Part shown: one piece after another, positions 7,889 through 17,653 of the stretch | Position numbering within the stretch: the stretch's first letter is position 1 | How the letters are laid out: every line of letters starts with the position of its first letter | Assembly: GCF_000502955.1 (NCBI RefSeq) | Contig: NZ_AYWO01000025.1 | Location: 1-64,000 of the forward strand | DNA length: 64,000 nucleotides | Reading direction: 5' to 3' | DNA from: Mesorhizobium sp. LNHC252B00 | GTDB taxonomy: Bacteria > Pseudomonadota > Alphaproteobacteria > Rhizobiales > Rhizobiaceae | Notes under the pieces: model-generated | The model's database searches: none | The model's input: the letters and a program-made list of their open reading frames with translations, nothing else | Told to the model about the DNA's origin: nothing | Made by a program: the position numbers and the translations under genes

Positions 7889-9163
7889 TCAGTTTGCCTT
7901 TTGCGTCGGCGCGCGGGTGGCCCCGTCCTTCATCAGCCGGTCGATATGCATGCGGATATGAGCCGCTTCCGCCGCCGTGTTCGCCAGCGCAATCGCGCGG
8001 TCGAAGGCGACACGCGCCTCCTCGCCCCGGTCAAGCTGCATCAGAAGCCCACCCTTGAGCCCGAAGAAGTGGAAATAGCCGGACAGCCGTTCTTCCAGCG
8101 GCTCGATCATGGCGAGCGCCTCTGCCGGACCACGCACCTTCGAGACCGCGACGGCCCGGTTGAGCGTGATCACCGGCGACGGCTGCATCTGCTCGAGCAA
8201 ACGGTAGAGCAGATCGATCTCGTTCCAGTCGGTGTCCTCGGCCTTTTCGGCCCGAGCATGCAGGGCGGCAATGGCCGCCTGCACCTGATAGGGGCCGGGC
8301 TTGCGATGGCGCAGCGCCTTGTCGACCAGTGCCAGCCCCTCATCGATCATCTTGCGGCTCCACAGGCTGCGATCCTGATCCTCGAGCAGCACGATCTCGC
8401 CGTCTTCGTCGAAACGGGCCGGTGCGCGCGCATGCTGCAGAAGCAGCAGCGCCGTCAGCCCCATGATCTCCGGCTCGGTCTGGAACAGCCGCAGCAACAG
8501 CCGGGCCAGCCGGATCGCTTCTTCGCACAGCGGCGCACGGGCCGGCGCCTCGCCGCTGTTGGTCGAATAGCCTTCGTTGAAGATCAGGTAGACCATCGCG
8601 GCGACAGCGGCGAGCCGTTCGGACCGCTCGACTGCGCCTGGCGTCTCGAACGGCACGCCGGCGTCCGCAATACGCGCCTTGGCGCGGGTGATGCGCTGCT
8701 CCATGGCGCTTTCGCCAACCAGGAAGGCCCGCGCGATCTGCTTGACGGTGAGGCCCGAGACAATCCGCAGCGCCACCGCGATCTGCTGCGTTGCCGGCAG
8801 GTCGGGATGGCAGCAGATGAACAGCAGCCGCAATATGTCGTCGCGGTAATGCGCCCCGTCCAGCCGCTCGGCGATATCGCTTTCGGCGTCTTCCAGGTCC
8901 GAGATCTGGTCTTCCTCCGGCATCGGCGCCTGCTTGGCCCGCTTGCGCACCGCGTCGATGCCGCTGTTGCGGCCGACAAAGATCAGCCAGGCCGCCGGAT
9001 CACGCGGCGGGCCGTTCTGCGGCCAGTTCTTGATGGCCCTGAGACACGCGTCCTGGAAAGCTTCTTCCGCCGTATCGAGGTCGCGGAAATAACGCAGCAG
9101 CGCACCCATCGCCTGCGGACGGGCGGCGCTGATCGCGGAGCTGATCCAGGCAAGTTCGGTCAT
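7889..9163 (-). CDS. ECF-type RNA polymerase sigma factor, ECF42-like with C-terminal extension
   Basis: The 424-residue protein has an N-terminal sigma region 2 (ALLRYFRDLDTAEEAFQDAC, then NWPQNGPPRDPAAWL) and region 4 (VSGLTVKQIARAFLVGESA). A long helical C-terminal extension of about 230 residues follows, with the NEGYSTNSG and TLNRAVA signatures typical of the ECF42 group. There is no anti-sigma gene. In ECF42 the regulator is thought to be the C-terminal extension together with a DGPF/YCII partner. Here the partner gene lies directly upstream and overlaps by 4 nt. The start at 9163 is set by that ATGA overlap, although the frame is open to 9280. Confidence 0.88.
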   Translation of the reverse strand: MTELAWISSAISAARPQAMGALLRYFRDLDTAEEAFQDACLRAIKNWPQNGPPRDPAAWLIFVGRNSGIDAVRKRAKQAPMPEEDQISDLEDAESDIAERLDGAHYRDDILRLLFICCHPDLPATQQIAVALRIVSGLTVKQIARAFLVGESAMEQRITRAKARIADAGVPFETPGAVERSERLAAVAAMVYLIFNEGYSTNSGEAPARAPLCEEAIRLARLLLRLFQTEPEIMGLTALLLLQHARAPARFDEDGEIVLLEDQDRSLWSRKMIDEGLALVDKALRHRKPGPYQVQAAIAALHARAEKAEDTDWNEIDLLYRLLEQMQPSPVITLNRAVAVSKVRGPAEALAMIEPLEERLSGYFHFFGLKGGLLMQLDRGEEARVAFDRAIALANTAAEAAHIRMHIDRLMKDGATRAPTQKAN

Positions 9164-9534
9164 GCCGGGACCTTGTTGCGGTTGAAGACCGAGACCGGCC
9201 GGATCTCGTAAGAGCCGCCACTCGGATTGACCTCGGAAAGTTCGCGGGCGAATTCCACGGCCTCGTCGAGATCGGCGCATTCGAGCGTGTAGAAGCCGAG
9301 GAATTGTTCCTTGGTCTCGGCAAACGGACCGTCGATGACGACCACTTCGCCCTTGACCCTCCTCAGCGTAGTCGCGGCCGTGGTCGGCAAGAGCCTTGCG
9401 ACCGGCCCAAGCCTGCCAGCCTTGACATATTTGTCCTGGACGTCGCGGAGATTGGCCATGACCTCGTCGTCCTGTGCCTTGCTCCAGGAGCAGACGACAT
9501 CTTCGGAAGCATAGCAGAGGATTGCGTAGAGCAT
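9160..9534 (-). CDS. YCII/DGPF-domain protein, partner of the ECF sigma factor
   Basis: This 124-residue YCII-related (DGPF) protein has the defining VVIDGPFAETKEQFLGFY motif at about residues 65-82 and the C-terminal EIRPVSVFN strand. It starts MLYAILCYASED, as the family usually does. DGPF proteins are small ferredoxin-like-fold proteins found beside ECF41/ECF42 sigma genes, often as their targets. The stop overlaps the sigma-factor start (ATGA), so the two are probably translationally coupled and co-regulated. The signal is unknown. Confidence 0.88.
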   Translation of the reverse strand: MLYAILCYASEDVVCSWSKAQDDEVMANLRDVQDKYVKAGRLGPVARLLPTTAATTLRRVKGEVVVIDGPFAETKEQFLGFYTLECADLDEAVEFARELSEVNPSGGSYEIRPVSVFNRNKVPA

Positions 9535-9596
9535 GGTTGGTCCTTTTTCTCTGTCAAAGGACGAAACAGTAAGTCCGATCCCGACATGGCGTCGAT

Positions 9597-9621
9597 AAAA
9601 AAATCCCGAGGCGGCGGATTT
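9597..9621 (-). terminator. probable terminator after the topoisomerase IB gene
   Basis: On the minus strand AAATCC (9621-9616), a 9-nt loop and GGATTT (9606-9601) form a short 6-bp stem running into a tract of seven Ts (complement of 9597-9603). The stem is weak, but the T-tract and its position 23 bp after the stop fit. Confidence 0.55.
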
Positions 9622-9643
9622 GGCGACGCTCCGTCGCTGCCGG

Positions 9644-10750
9644 TCAGCTTTCGTGCAGCTTCAGCCATCGCAGCACGAGCGCTTCCTCATCGTCCAGACC
9701 ATCGATCGAGCGCTTATGCTTGTTGGCCTGTGCCATTTCGTCCAGCAATCGCCCCTTTGACCACGCCTCGAAGAGCTGCGGATGGATGTAGCATTTGCGG
9801 CAGACCGCGCGTGTGTTGCCCAGCCGCTCGGCGACCTTGTCGACGACGCTGTTCATCACCCGCTTTTGCTGTGCCTGGCTTTCCGGCATTTCCGTCTGTG
9901 CAAACAGCGACGCGGCGTGGATGGTGCCGCCCCAGGTGCGGAAATGCTTCGAGCTGAAGGCATCGCCAGCCGCCTCACGGATATAGCGGTTGACGTCCTC
10001 TGAATGGACCGGCCGCCTGTTGCCGTCGTCATCGAGGTACTGAAACAGCTTCTGGCCCGGCAGATCCTGCGCGCCGCGAACAATCCTGGCGATACGGCGG
10101 TCGACCAGCTTCAGCTTCCACTCCTTGCCTGACTTGCCCATGAAGGCAAAGCGCAGGCTTGAACCGACGATATCGACATGGCGGTCACGCAAAGTGGTCA
10201 GCCCGAAGCTCTTGTTGTCGCGGGCATAGGCGGCATTGCCGACCCGGATCATCGTGTTGTCGAGCAGCCAGACGACCGCGGCGACGACACGCTCGAACGG
10301 CAAGCCGGGACGGCGCAGATCGCTGTCGATCCTGCGCCGCAGAGTCGGCAGGCTTTCGGCAAAGGCGACAAGGCTTGAATATTTGGCGCCGTCGCGTTCT
10401 TCGGCCCATTGCGGATGGTAGCGGTATTGCTTGCGTCCGCGCAGGTCCCTGCCCGTTGCCTGGATATGGCCCTCGGCGTCGGGCGAAATCCACACATCCG
10501 TCCAGGCCGGCGGAATGACAATTGCCTCGATACGCGCCCTGGTAGCATCGGCAACGGGCCGCCCATCCGGCCCCTTGTAGGTAAATCCCTTGCCTGTCTT
10601 CAGCCGCCGGATACCCGGCTCGGCATCACTGACATAGGTAAGCGACGCATGATCGGCCGAGCTTTGCGACCCGTTCTTCGGCGTGCCATTTTTCGGCACA
10701 GCATCTCCTTCAGCCGATCGGCTGTGCGACAATCCGGATTTCTGCAGCAT
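9644..10750 (-). CDS. DNA topoisomerase IB (poxvirus-like)
   Basis: The 368-residue enzyme relaxes supercoils by transient cleavage of one strand. The catalytic domain shows the conserved Arg in MIRVGNAAYARDN, the RTWGGTIHA segment, and the nucleophile Tyr321 in CRKCYIHPQL near the C-terminus, all typical of bacterial type IB enzymes. The N-terminal domain begins around LTYVSDAEPGIRR. The frame is open upstream to 11083, but the ATG at 10750 has a GGAGCTGAC ribosome-binding site and gives the family length. It sits alone between the sigma-factor pair and the transglutaminase cassette. Confidence 0.93.
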   Translation of the reverse strand: MLQKSGLSHSRSAEGDAVPKNGTPKNGSQSSADHASLTYVSDAEPGIRRLKTGKGFTYKGPDGRPVADATRARIEAIVIPPAWTDVWISPDAEGHIQATGRDLRGRKQYRYHPQWAEERDGAKYSSLVAFAESLPTLRRRIDSDLRRPGLPFERVVAAVVWLLDNTMIRVGNAAYARDNKSFGLTTLRDRHVDIVGSSLRFAFMGKSGKEWKLKLVDRRIARIVRGAQDLPGQKLFQYLDDDGNRRPVHSEDVNRYIREAAGDAFSSKHFRTWGGTIHAASLFAQTEMPESQAQQKRVMNSVVDKVAERLGNTRAVCRKCYIHPQLFEAWSKGRLLDEMAQANKHKRSIDGLDDEEALVLRWLKLHES

Positions 10751-10850
10751 GTCAGCTCCGCGCAAATATCCGTAGATAAGCCACTGGCCGATTGCTGGTT
10801 CCACGTATGGTCGGAAAAGCCGGGGGCGGGCGAGAGCGCCGGCCCGAAGC

Positions 10851-11735
10851 TCAGGCCTTTTCGAGCACGACCGGAATGACGTCGACAGCTTGCTCGCCGA
10901 CCTGTCCCCCCGTGGTCTTGAGAACGCCCACGATCGGTGCCACGTCCGAGTAGTCGCGGCCGTAACCGACGGTGATGTGGTCGTTGCTGGCCCGCATGCC
11001 GTTGGTCGGATCGAATTCCTGCCAGCCGGCGTCGCGCCCGCACCAGACCTTGACCCAGGCATGCATGGCATCGGCGCCTTCAAGCCGGGGTTTGCCCTTC
11101 GGCGGGATGGTGCGCAGGAAGCCGCTGACGTAGCCGGCCGGAATACCGAGCCCGCGCAGGCCGGCGATCATGATATGCGAAAAATCCTGGCATACACCGC
11201 GCTTCAACTTGAAGGCGTCGCTGGCCCTGGTTCGCACCGTGGTCGCCTCGCCGTCATAGGTGAAATCGCGATGGATGCGATTGCACAGGTTCATCGCCGT
11301 GCCGGCGGCAGAGCCGGCGACACTATCCCGAGCGTAGCCGGTGATCGCACCATCGATGCCGGCATGAATGCTGGCCGCCAGGAAATGGTGGGGTGTATCA
11401 GGCGCCAGCGACCGCACGGCGGCAAGCTCCTGCCTGAGCCTGCCGATATCGGGCGACACGTCGAGGCCGGGCTCGGGCCGCGACACCGATACGCGTGCGC
11501 TCATCCTTATGTCGAGTGTGTCATGCGCGTCGCGAAAGGCGATCGACGTGACGTTGTTGCCGAAGAAATCGGGAAAATCCGAACGCTCATTGGGCGCCGG
11601 CGCAAAGGACAAGGATGCCGCGATGACGCGCTGAACGTCCGATATCGTCGACGGCAGCACGCGGATCTGATGGCGGCCGCCACCGGCCGCCGCGGCATAG
11701 TCGTAATGGAGATGAAGCCTGATGTCGTAAAGCAT
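10851..11735 (-). CDS. transglutaminase-like protein (third gene of cassette)
   Basis: This 294-residue transglutaminase/protease-fold protein has catalytic Cys182 in GVCQDFSH, His225 in AMHAWV and Asp242 in EFDPTNG. The N-terminal 120 residues form the beta-rich transglutaminase N domain. No signal peptide is seen, so it is probably cytoplasmic. It ends a three-gene minus-strand operon (DUF2126 transglutaminase, ATP-grasp/alpha-E fusion, this gene) with only 28 bp to the gene before it. Comparative work on such clusters proposes peptide synthesis or modification, with the transglutaminase acting as a peptidase or transferase. The substrate is unknown. Confidence 0.9.
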   Translation of the reverse strand: MLYDIRLHLHYDYAAAAGGGRHQIRVLPSTISDVQRVIAASLSFAPAPNERSDFPDFFGNNVTSIAFRDAHDTLDIRMSARVSVSRPEPGLDVSPDIGRLRQELAAVRSLAPDTPHHFLAASIHAGIDGAITGYARDSVAGSAAGTAMNLCNRIHRDFTYDGEATTVRTRASDAFKLKRGVCQDFSHIMIAGLRGLGIPAGYVSGFLRTIPPKGKPRLEGADAMHAWVKVWCGRDAGWQEFDPTNGMRASNDHITVGYGRDYSDVAPIVGVLKTTGGQVGEQAVDVIPVVLEKA

Positions 11736-11763
11736 GCTCTACTTTTCTCGTTTCGGAACCGGC

Positions 11764-14175
11764 TTAGCCGAAATAGGCTTTGGCGAGGCTGTTGTAGAGG
11801 CCGCCGATTTCGTGGGCGAGATCATCCAGCGCCTTCGCTGTCATGTCCGAAGGCTCCTTGATGGCGATGGCAGTGTTGAGCTGCAGGATTTCCTTCGCCG
11901 CCGGCGACATGTGCCCTTGCCCGCCGAGCGATGGCAACAGGCCGATCTCGGCCTTCAGCCTTTCGAGCTGGAACAGGATGGAGCGAGGATTGAGCGGGTC
12001 GAGCGCCAAGAGATCGATCACCGTGCGCCGGCCGGCCTGCACCGGATATTGCCGACGGTGGGTCATCACGCTGTCGCCGATCTCCAGCATCATGTCGAGC
12101 GCGCCGTCCGGCGCCTTGGCGCTGGTCAGCCGGGATAGCGTACGGGCGATCTGGATGCCGCGCTCCAGCCTCCGGCCGATCTCGAGGAAGCGCCAGCCGG
12201 CGAAGCGGTACATGTTCTCGTGCAGCAGGCCGGAAAAGCCGGCGAGCTTGCGCAGGATGACCGTCATCGCCCGGGTCGCGTCGTCGCCTGGCGCCACCGT
12301 CGTTGCGAACTGATGGATGGTCTTCGACAGGTCCTTCAGCGCCAGCCAGCCATCGGGCGAGAAGCGGTCGCGAATCTGACCGGCGCTGTAGACCGCGCTA
12401 TCCAGCGTACCGATCAGCCCTGACGGGATCGCCGTCTCGATGTCGATGCCGAAAGGTTGGAGATACTCCCTGATGTCGGCGAGCAGCGGCATATCCGGGT
12501 CGGAGGTTTCGGCCAGCCGCACATGATAGGCGCGCAGGATGCGCACCGTGTCTTCCGAGCGTTCGATGTAACGTCCGAGCCAGGTCAGGTTCTCCGCCGC
12601 GCGGCTGGGCAGGCTACCGGGCTTGGTGCGCGTGAAACTGTCGCCCTCTTGCGGCAGCAGCGTCTCGCGCTCCACCGGTCGCTCGCTGACCACCCAGACG
12701 TCCGCCGCCTGGCCTCCGCGCTGCATCGCGATCGCCGTCGGGTCGAGCGACAGGCCGACGCGGGCAAAGCCACCCGGCATCACCGTCCAGCCTGCGGGCG
12801 TTCGCGCCAGATAGACCCGCAGGCTCGCCGGCCGGGGCTCCAGCCAGCCCCCGACATAGACGGGCGTCGTCGAAAGCGTCACCGCTTCCTGGCCGACGAA
12901 GTTGCCGCCATCGCGCTCGATGCGCGACACCAGCTCCGCCCGCTCCCCGGCCGACAGCGCCGAGCCGAGCTTCGTCTGATCGTCATCCTCGAAGGCAAGT
13001 CTCGTCGACAGCGCCGGGCCAATGACCAGGCGATCGATATTGGCCAGCACATGCGCGCGTTCGGTTGCTTGCCCGCACCACCATGTCGCGACACTCGGCA
13101 GCAGCAATTCCTCGCCCCGCAACGCGCGTGAAATCTCGGGCAGGAAGGCAAGCAGCGCCCGTGTCTCCATCAGGCCGGAGCCCAGCGCATTGACCGTCGC
13201 AACCGCACCCTGGCGGATCGCCTCGACCAGGCCCGGCGTGCCGATCTGCGAGTCCGCGCGCAGTTCGAGCGGATCGGCGAAAGCCGCATCGAGCCGCCGC
13301 CACAACACGCTGATCGGCATCAGCCCGGAAACCGTGCGCACCATCAGCCTGCCGCCGGAAACGGTCAAGTCCTCGCCTTCGAGCAGCATGATGCCGAGAT
13401 AGCGGGCGATATAGGCGTGTTCGTAGTAGGTTTCGTTGAGCGGCCCAGGCGTCAGGATGGCGACGCGGCCGTCGGTCTCCTTGGCCATGCCGATCAGTGC
13501 ATCGCGAAAGCGGCGAAAGAAGCCGGCAAGGCGGTGCACATGCATCTCGCCATAGATGTCGGACAGCGCGCGCGTGGTGGCGACACGGTTCTCCAGCGCA
13601 AAGCCGGCGCCGGACGGCGCCTGGGTGCGGTCGCCGAGCACCCACCACTGGCCGTCAGGCCCACGGCCCAGTTCGAAGGCACAGAAATGCAGGAAATGAC
13701 CGCCGGCTGGCTTGGTGCCGACGACAGGCCGCAAATATTCGGGGCTGGCGGCGATCAATCCCGCCGGCAGGATGCCTTTCTCGACCAGCCGGTTCGGCCC
13801 GTAAATATCGGCGATTGTTTCCTCGAACAGTTCGGCGCGCTGCACGAGGCCGGCGCTGATCGCCGCCCACTCGCTCTCTTCGATAAGAACCGGGACGTGC
13901 GCCAGCGGCCATTCGCGCTCATTGGCGCCAGCCTTGTCGTAGACGCGGTAATAAACACCGGCATCGCGCAGATACTGGTCGGCGCGGGCAAAGCGCTGGC
14001 CAAGCTTTTCAGGCCCCAGCTCGTCGAGCGCCTCGATGAAGTGTTTCCAGGTCGGACGGGGGTTTCCTGACGCATCGACCATCTCGTCGACGACGCCGTC
14101 GATCGGCTGGTAGTGCTCCAGCAGGCTGTGGATCTGCGGCTTGCCGCGTACTCGTCTGTGATTCCCCTTCGCCAT
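11764..14175 (-). CDS. circularly permuted type-2 ATP-grasp protein fused to an alpha-E domain
   Basis: This 803-residue protein has a circularly permuted ATP-grasp domain in its first 480 or so residues (YRVYDKAG, then HVPVLIEESEWAAI, GILPAGLIAASPEYLRPV, LGDRTQAPSGAGFALENRVA, LTPGPLNETYYEHAYIARYLG). The last 310 residues are an all-helical alpha-E domain (LTWLGRYIERSEDTVRILRAY, then FLEIGRRLERGIQIA). ATP-grasp members of this type are predicted amide-bond (peptide) ligases. Many genomes carry the two domains as separate neighbouring genes, and here they are fused. It lies between two transglutaminase-like genes (6 bp and 28 bp gaps), which strongly suggests one pathway. Confidence 0.9.
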   Translation of the reverse strand: MAKGNHRRVRGKPQIHSLLEHYQPIDGVVDEMVDASGNPRPTWKHFIEALDELGPEKLGQRFARADQYLRDAGVYYRVYDKAGANEREWPLAHVPVLIEESEWAAISAGLVQRAELFEETIADIYGPNRLVEKGILPAGLIAASPEYLRPVVGTKPAGGHFLHFCAFELGRGPDGQWWVLGDRTQAPSGAGFALENRVATTRALSDIYGEMHVHRLAGFFRRFRDALIGMAKETDGRVAILTPGPLNETYYEHAYIARYLGIMLLEGEDLTVSGGRLMVRTVSGLMPISVLWRRLDAAFADPLELRADSQIGTPGLVEAIRQGAVATVNALGSGLMETRALLAFLPEISRALRGEELLLPSVATWWCGQATERAHVLANIDRLVIGPALSTRLAFEDDDQTKLGSALSAGERAELVSRIERDGGNFVGQEAVTLSTTPVYVGGWLEPRPASLRVYLARTPAGWTVMPGGFARVGLSLDPTAIAMQRGGQAADVWVVSERPVERETLLPQEGDSFTRTKPGSLPSRAAENLTWLGRYIERSEDTVRILRAYHVRLAETSDPDMPLLADIREYLQPFGIDIETAIPSGLIGTLDSAVYSAGQIRDRFSPDGWLALKDLSKTIHQFATTVAPGDDATRAMTVILRKLAGFSGLLHENMYRFAGWRFLEIGRRLERGIQIARTLSRLTSAKAPDGALDMMLEIGDSVMTHRRQYPVQAGRRTVIDLLALDPLNPRSILFQLERLKAEIGLLPSLGGQGHMSPAAKEILQLNTAIAIKEPSDMTAKALDDLAHEIGGLYNSLAKAYFG

Positions 14176-14181
14176 CGCTGA

Positions 14182-17100
14182 TCAGAGTCTTGCCGGCCGC
14201 CGAAGGTCAAGGGTCATCGGGAAATCTTCCGCCGGTTGTTCTTCACGCAGCACATAGGCGGACGGCGTATGCCCGCGCGGTTCGAAGCGGGCGAGGCGCC
14301 GTGCCTCCGCCTCATTGCCGTTGACCGGGAATGTATCGTAGTTGCGCCCGCCCGGATGCGCGACATGGTAGACGCAGCCGCCGACCGCCCGGCCCGACCA
14401 GCGGTCATAGATATCGAACACCAGCGGCGTGTTGACCGGCAGTGCCGGATGCAGACCGGAGGCCGGTTGCCAGGCCTTGAAACGGACGCCCGCCACGGCG
14501 ACTTCGCGATTGTCCGTGACCTTCATGGGCACGATGCGGCCGTTGCAAACGATCGCGTGCCGCTCCGGATTGAGACCTTCGGTCTTGACCTGCAGCCGCT
14601 CGACCGAGGAATCGACGAAGCGCACGGTACCACCGATCGCTCCTTGCTCGCCCATGACATGCCACGGCTCCAGCGCCTGGCGCAGTTCCAGCTTGACGCC
14701 CGCGTGCTGAACCTCGCCGCAGAACGGGAAGCGGAACTCGAGCTGGGCGTCGAACCATTCGGGCCTGAACTCGAAACCGTTGAGCTTGAGGTCGTCAAGC
14801 ACGTCGAGAAAATCGGCCCAGACATAGTGCGGCAGCATGAAGCGGTCATGCAGCGAGGTACCCCAGCGCACGAAGCGGCCGTCGAGCGGGCTCTTCCAAG
14901 CGCGGGCAATAATCGCCCTGACAAGCAGTTGCTGCGCCAGGCTCATGCGCGCATTGGGCGGCATCTCGAAACCGCGGAACTCGACAAGACCCAGCCGGCC
15001 GGTTGGACCGTCCGGCGAGAACAGCTTGTCGATGCAAATTTCCGAGCGATGCGTATTCCCGGTGACGTCGGTCAACAAATTGCGGAACAGCCGGTCGACC
15101 AGCCACGGCAAGGGTGCCGCGCCCTGATCTGGATGCGGCACCTGCGCCATCGCGATTTCGAGTTCGTAGAGCGAGTCGTGACGCGCCTCGTCGAAGCGCG
15201 GCGCCTGGCTGGTCGGGCCGATGAACAGGCCCGAGAAAAGATAGGACAGCGACGGACGCCGCTGCCATTGCAGCACCAGGCTCTTCAACAGGTCTGGCCG
15301 GCGCAGGAATGGGCTGTCGTTGGGCGTCGCGCCGCCGACGACGACATGGTTGCCGCCGCCGGTGCCGGTATGACGGCCGTCGATCATGAATTTATCGGCG
15401 CCAAGCCGTGTCTGCCGCGCTTCCTCGTAGATCGCCGTCGTCGTCGCCACGCAATCCTGCCAGTTCGAAGCCGGATGGATGTTGACCTCGATGACGCCGG
15501 GATCGGGCGCCACGCGGATGACGTTGAGGCGCGGATCATGCGGCGGGCCATAGCCCTCGATATGCACGGGAAGGCCGATCGCCTTTGCCGCGTTCTCGGC
15601 CGCTGCGACCAGCTCCAGATAATCTTCCAGCGCCTCGACCGGCGGCATGAACACGCAAAGCCGTCCGTCGCGCGGTTCGACCGAAAGTGCGGTACGCACC
15701 GCGCCGCCGATCTCGGTGATCTCCTGTTCGACCCGATCCTGCTGGCCGGTCGCCGCCGTGAAGGACGCCGCCTGCTGGCGGCGCGCCATCTCGTCGGCGC
15801 CTTCCTGTTCGGCCGGAGCCGTACCGGGCAATATGGCTTCGCGCGCGGGCAGCGGTCCGCGCGGCAGCGACGGATCGACCGGCACGATGTAAGGGAACTG
15901 CGCCGGCGGCACATAGGGCAACGTGCCGAGCGGCAAGCGGTAGCCGACGGGTGAATCGCCCGGCACCAGGAACAGCCGGCCGCGCCGCGTATGCCATCTT
16001 TCCGAGCGCCAGCGCGGCCCTGACGCCTGGCCGTTCCAGCGCTGCACGGGCAACACGTAACCCGACGGCTTGGTCAGCCCGCGTTCGAACACTTTCGCCA
16101 TGCGGCTGCGCTCTTCCGGGTCCTCAAGCTTGGAGTTGGACGGATCGACATTGTCCGGCAGCTTGCCCTCCTTGAGCAGCCACTCGGCCGGATCCTCATA
16201 GGCTTCGCTGACCATGCTTTTGTCGATGCCGAGTTCGCCGGCAATCGCGGTCAGTAGGCTTTCGGCCTGTTTCGGGCCGACATCGGCCTCGCTCTTTTCG
16301 CGCGCGATCAGCGACGGGTCGCTCCACACCGGCTCGCCATCGGCCCGCCAGTAGAGCGAAAAGGTCCAGCGCGGCAGGCTTTCGCCCGGATACCATTTGC
16401 CCTGGCCATAATGGAGGAAACCACCCGGCGCGAAACGCTCACGCAGTTTTCGGATCAGTTCATCGGCCCTTTCACGCTTGGTCGGGCCGACGGCCGCGGT
16501 GTTCCACTCGGCCGACTCGAAATCGTCGATCGACACGAAGGTCGGCTCGCCGCCCATCGTCAGCCGCACGTCCCCGGCCGACAGTGCAGCATCGACCTTG
16601 TTGCCGAGCGCATCGAGCGCCTGCCAGCTTTCATCCGAGAACGGTTTGGTGATGCGCGGATGCTCGGCGATGCGGTCTACCCGCATGTCGAAGCCGAATT
16701 CGACATTGGCGAAGCTCGCCATGCCGGAAATCGGGGCAGCGTTGTGGAAATGCGGCGTCGCCGCCAGCGGCACATGGCTCTCGCCGGTGAGCAGGCCGGA
16801 GGTCGGATCGAAGCCGATCCAGCCGGCGCCGGGAAGATAAACCTCGCACCAGGCATGCAGATCGGTGAAGTCGACGGCGGTTCCGGCTGGCCCGTCGAGC
16901 GCCACCAGATCCGGCTTCAACTGGATCAGGTAGCCGGAAACGAAGCGCGCGGCGATGCCGAGATTGCGCAGGATCTGCACCAGCAGCCAGCTCGAATCCC
17001 GGCACGAACCCTTTTTCGCCGCAAGCGTCTCCTCCGGCGAGAACACACCGGTCTCCATGCGAACGATATAGGCAATTTCGCGCTGCAGCCGCGCATTGAG

Positions 17101-17541
17101 ATCGACGAGGAAATTGACAGTATTCGGCGCGCTGCGGTCGATTGTCCCGAGCAAGGCCGAAAGCAACGGGCCGGCCGGCTCCGGCGTCCGGTAGATGGCG
17201 AGATCGTCGCGTATCTCTTCCGGGTACTCGAACGGGAAGGTCTCGGCCGATGGTTCGACGAAGAAGTCGAACGGATTGTAGACCGTCATGTCGGCGAGGA
17301 GGTCGACCTCGATCTTCAGTTCGGTGACCGGCTCCGGGAAGACGAAGCGGGCAAGGAAGTTGCCGTAGGGATCCTGCTGCAGATTGACGAAGTGGTTCGC
17401 CGGCTCGACTTTGAGCGAATGGCTGAGCACCTTGGTGCGGGAATGCGGCGCCGGCTGCAGTCTGATGATCTGGGGACCGAGAACCACCGGCCGGTCGTAT
17501 TTGTAATGGGTCAGGTGATAGACAGCTGCCAGAATTGCCAT
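14182..17541 (-). CDS. large transglutaminase / DUF2126 protein (first gene of cassette)
   Basis: The protein has 1119 residues. The N-terminal third is a transglutaminase module with beta-rich start, Cys180 in [10 protein letters not shown], His229 in DLHAWCE and Asp245 in GFDPTSGL. The rest is the large DUF2126 region ([14 protein letters not shown] around 325, [37 protein letters not shown]), ending in RRPARL. The [11 protein letters not shown]-type segment recalls nucleotide- or metal-binding loops of amidoligases. No secretion signal is present. It leads the operon with the ATP-grasp/alpha-E gene 6 bp downstream. It probably acts on peptides in the cytoplasm; the substrate is unknown. 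Confidence 0.92.
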   Translation of the reverse strand: MAILAAVYHLTHYKYDRPVVLGPQIIRLQPAPHSRTKVLSHSLKVEPANHFVNLQQDPYGNFLARFVFPEPVTELKIEVDLLADMTVYNPFDFFVEPSAETFPFEYPEEIRDDLAIYRTPEPAGPLLSALLGTIDRSAPNTVNFLVDLNARLQREIAYIVRMETGVFSPEETLAAKKGSCRDSSWLLVQILRNLGIAARFVSGYLIQLKPDLVALDGPAGTAVDFTDLHAWCEVYLPGAGWIGFDPTSGLLTGESHVPLAATPHFHNAAPISGMASFANVEFGFDMRVDRIAEHPRITKPFSDESWQALDALGNKVDAALSAGDVRLTMGGEPTFVSIDDFESAEWNTAAVGPTKRERADELIRKLRERFAPGGFLHYGQGKWYPGESLPRWTFSLYWRADGEPVWSDPSLIAREKSEADVGPKQAESLLTAIAGELGIDKSMVSEAYEDPAEWLLKEGKLPDNVDPSNSKLEDPEERSRMAKVFERGLTKPSGYVLPVQRWNGQASGPRWRSERWHTRRGRLFLVPGDSPVGYRLPLGTLPYVPPAQFPYIVPVDPSLPRGPLPAREAILPGTAPAEQEGADEMARRQQAASFTAATGQQDRVEQEITEIGGAVRTALSVEPRDGRLCVFMPPVEALEDYLELVAAAENAAKAIGLPVHIEGYGPPHDPRLNVIRVAPDPGVIEVNIHPASNWQDCVATTTAIYEEARQTRLGADKFMIDGRHTGTGGGNHVVVGGATPNDSPFLRRPDLLKSLVLQWQRRPSLSYLFSGLFIGPTSQAPRFDEARHDSLYELEIAMAQVPHPDQGAAPLPWLVDRLFRNLLTDVTGNTHRSEICIDKLFSPDGPTGRLGLVEFRGFEMPPNARMSLAQQLLVRAIIARAWKSPLDGRFVRWGTSLHDRFMLPHYVWADFLDVLDDLKLNGFEFRPEWFDAQLEFRFPFCGEVQHAGVKLELRQALEPWHVMGEQGAIGGTVRFVDSSVERLQVKTEGLNPERHAIVCNGRIVPMKVTDNREVAVAGVRFKAWQPASGLHPALPVNTPLVFDIYDRWSGRAVGGCVYHVAHPGGRNYDTFPVNGNEAEARRLARFEPRGHTPSAYVLREEQPAEDFPMTLDLRRPARL

Positions 17542-17653
17542 GAAGCCCCGGAATTCAGCGTTTCAAACGATTTCGCTGAACCCTGACACATCAGGCGGCC
17601 ATTCTCCAAGCAGAGATGTTGCGGTGCACCTAATTTAAGCAGCTACCGAACGC

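Noticed and set aside
7109-9211. 700-codon open frame on the plus strand
   Set aside because: It is antisense to the dehydrogenase and the ECF sigma gene, with His/Arg/Gln-rich low-complexity translation and no motif. It is a shadow caused by GC-rich codon use.
14236-15954. 572-codon open frame on the plus strand
   Set aside because: It is antisense to the DUF2126 gene, which has clear catalytic motifs; the translation here is Arg/His-rich and motif-free.
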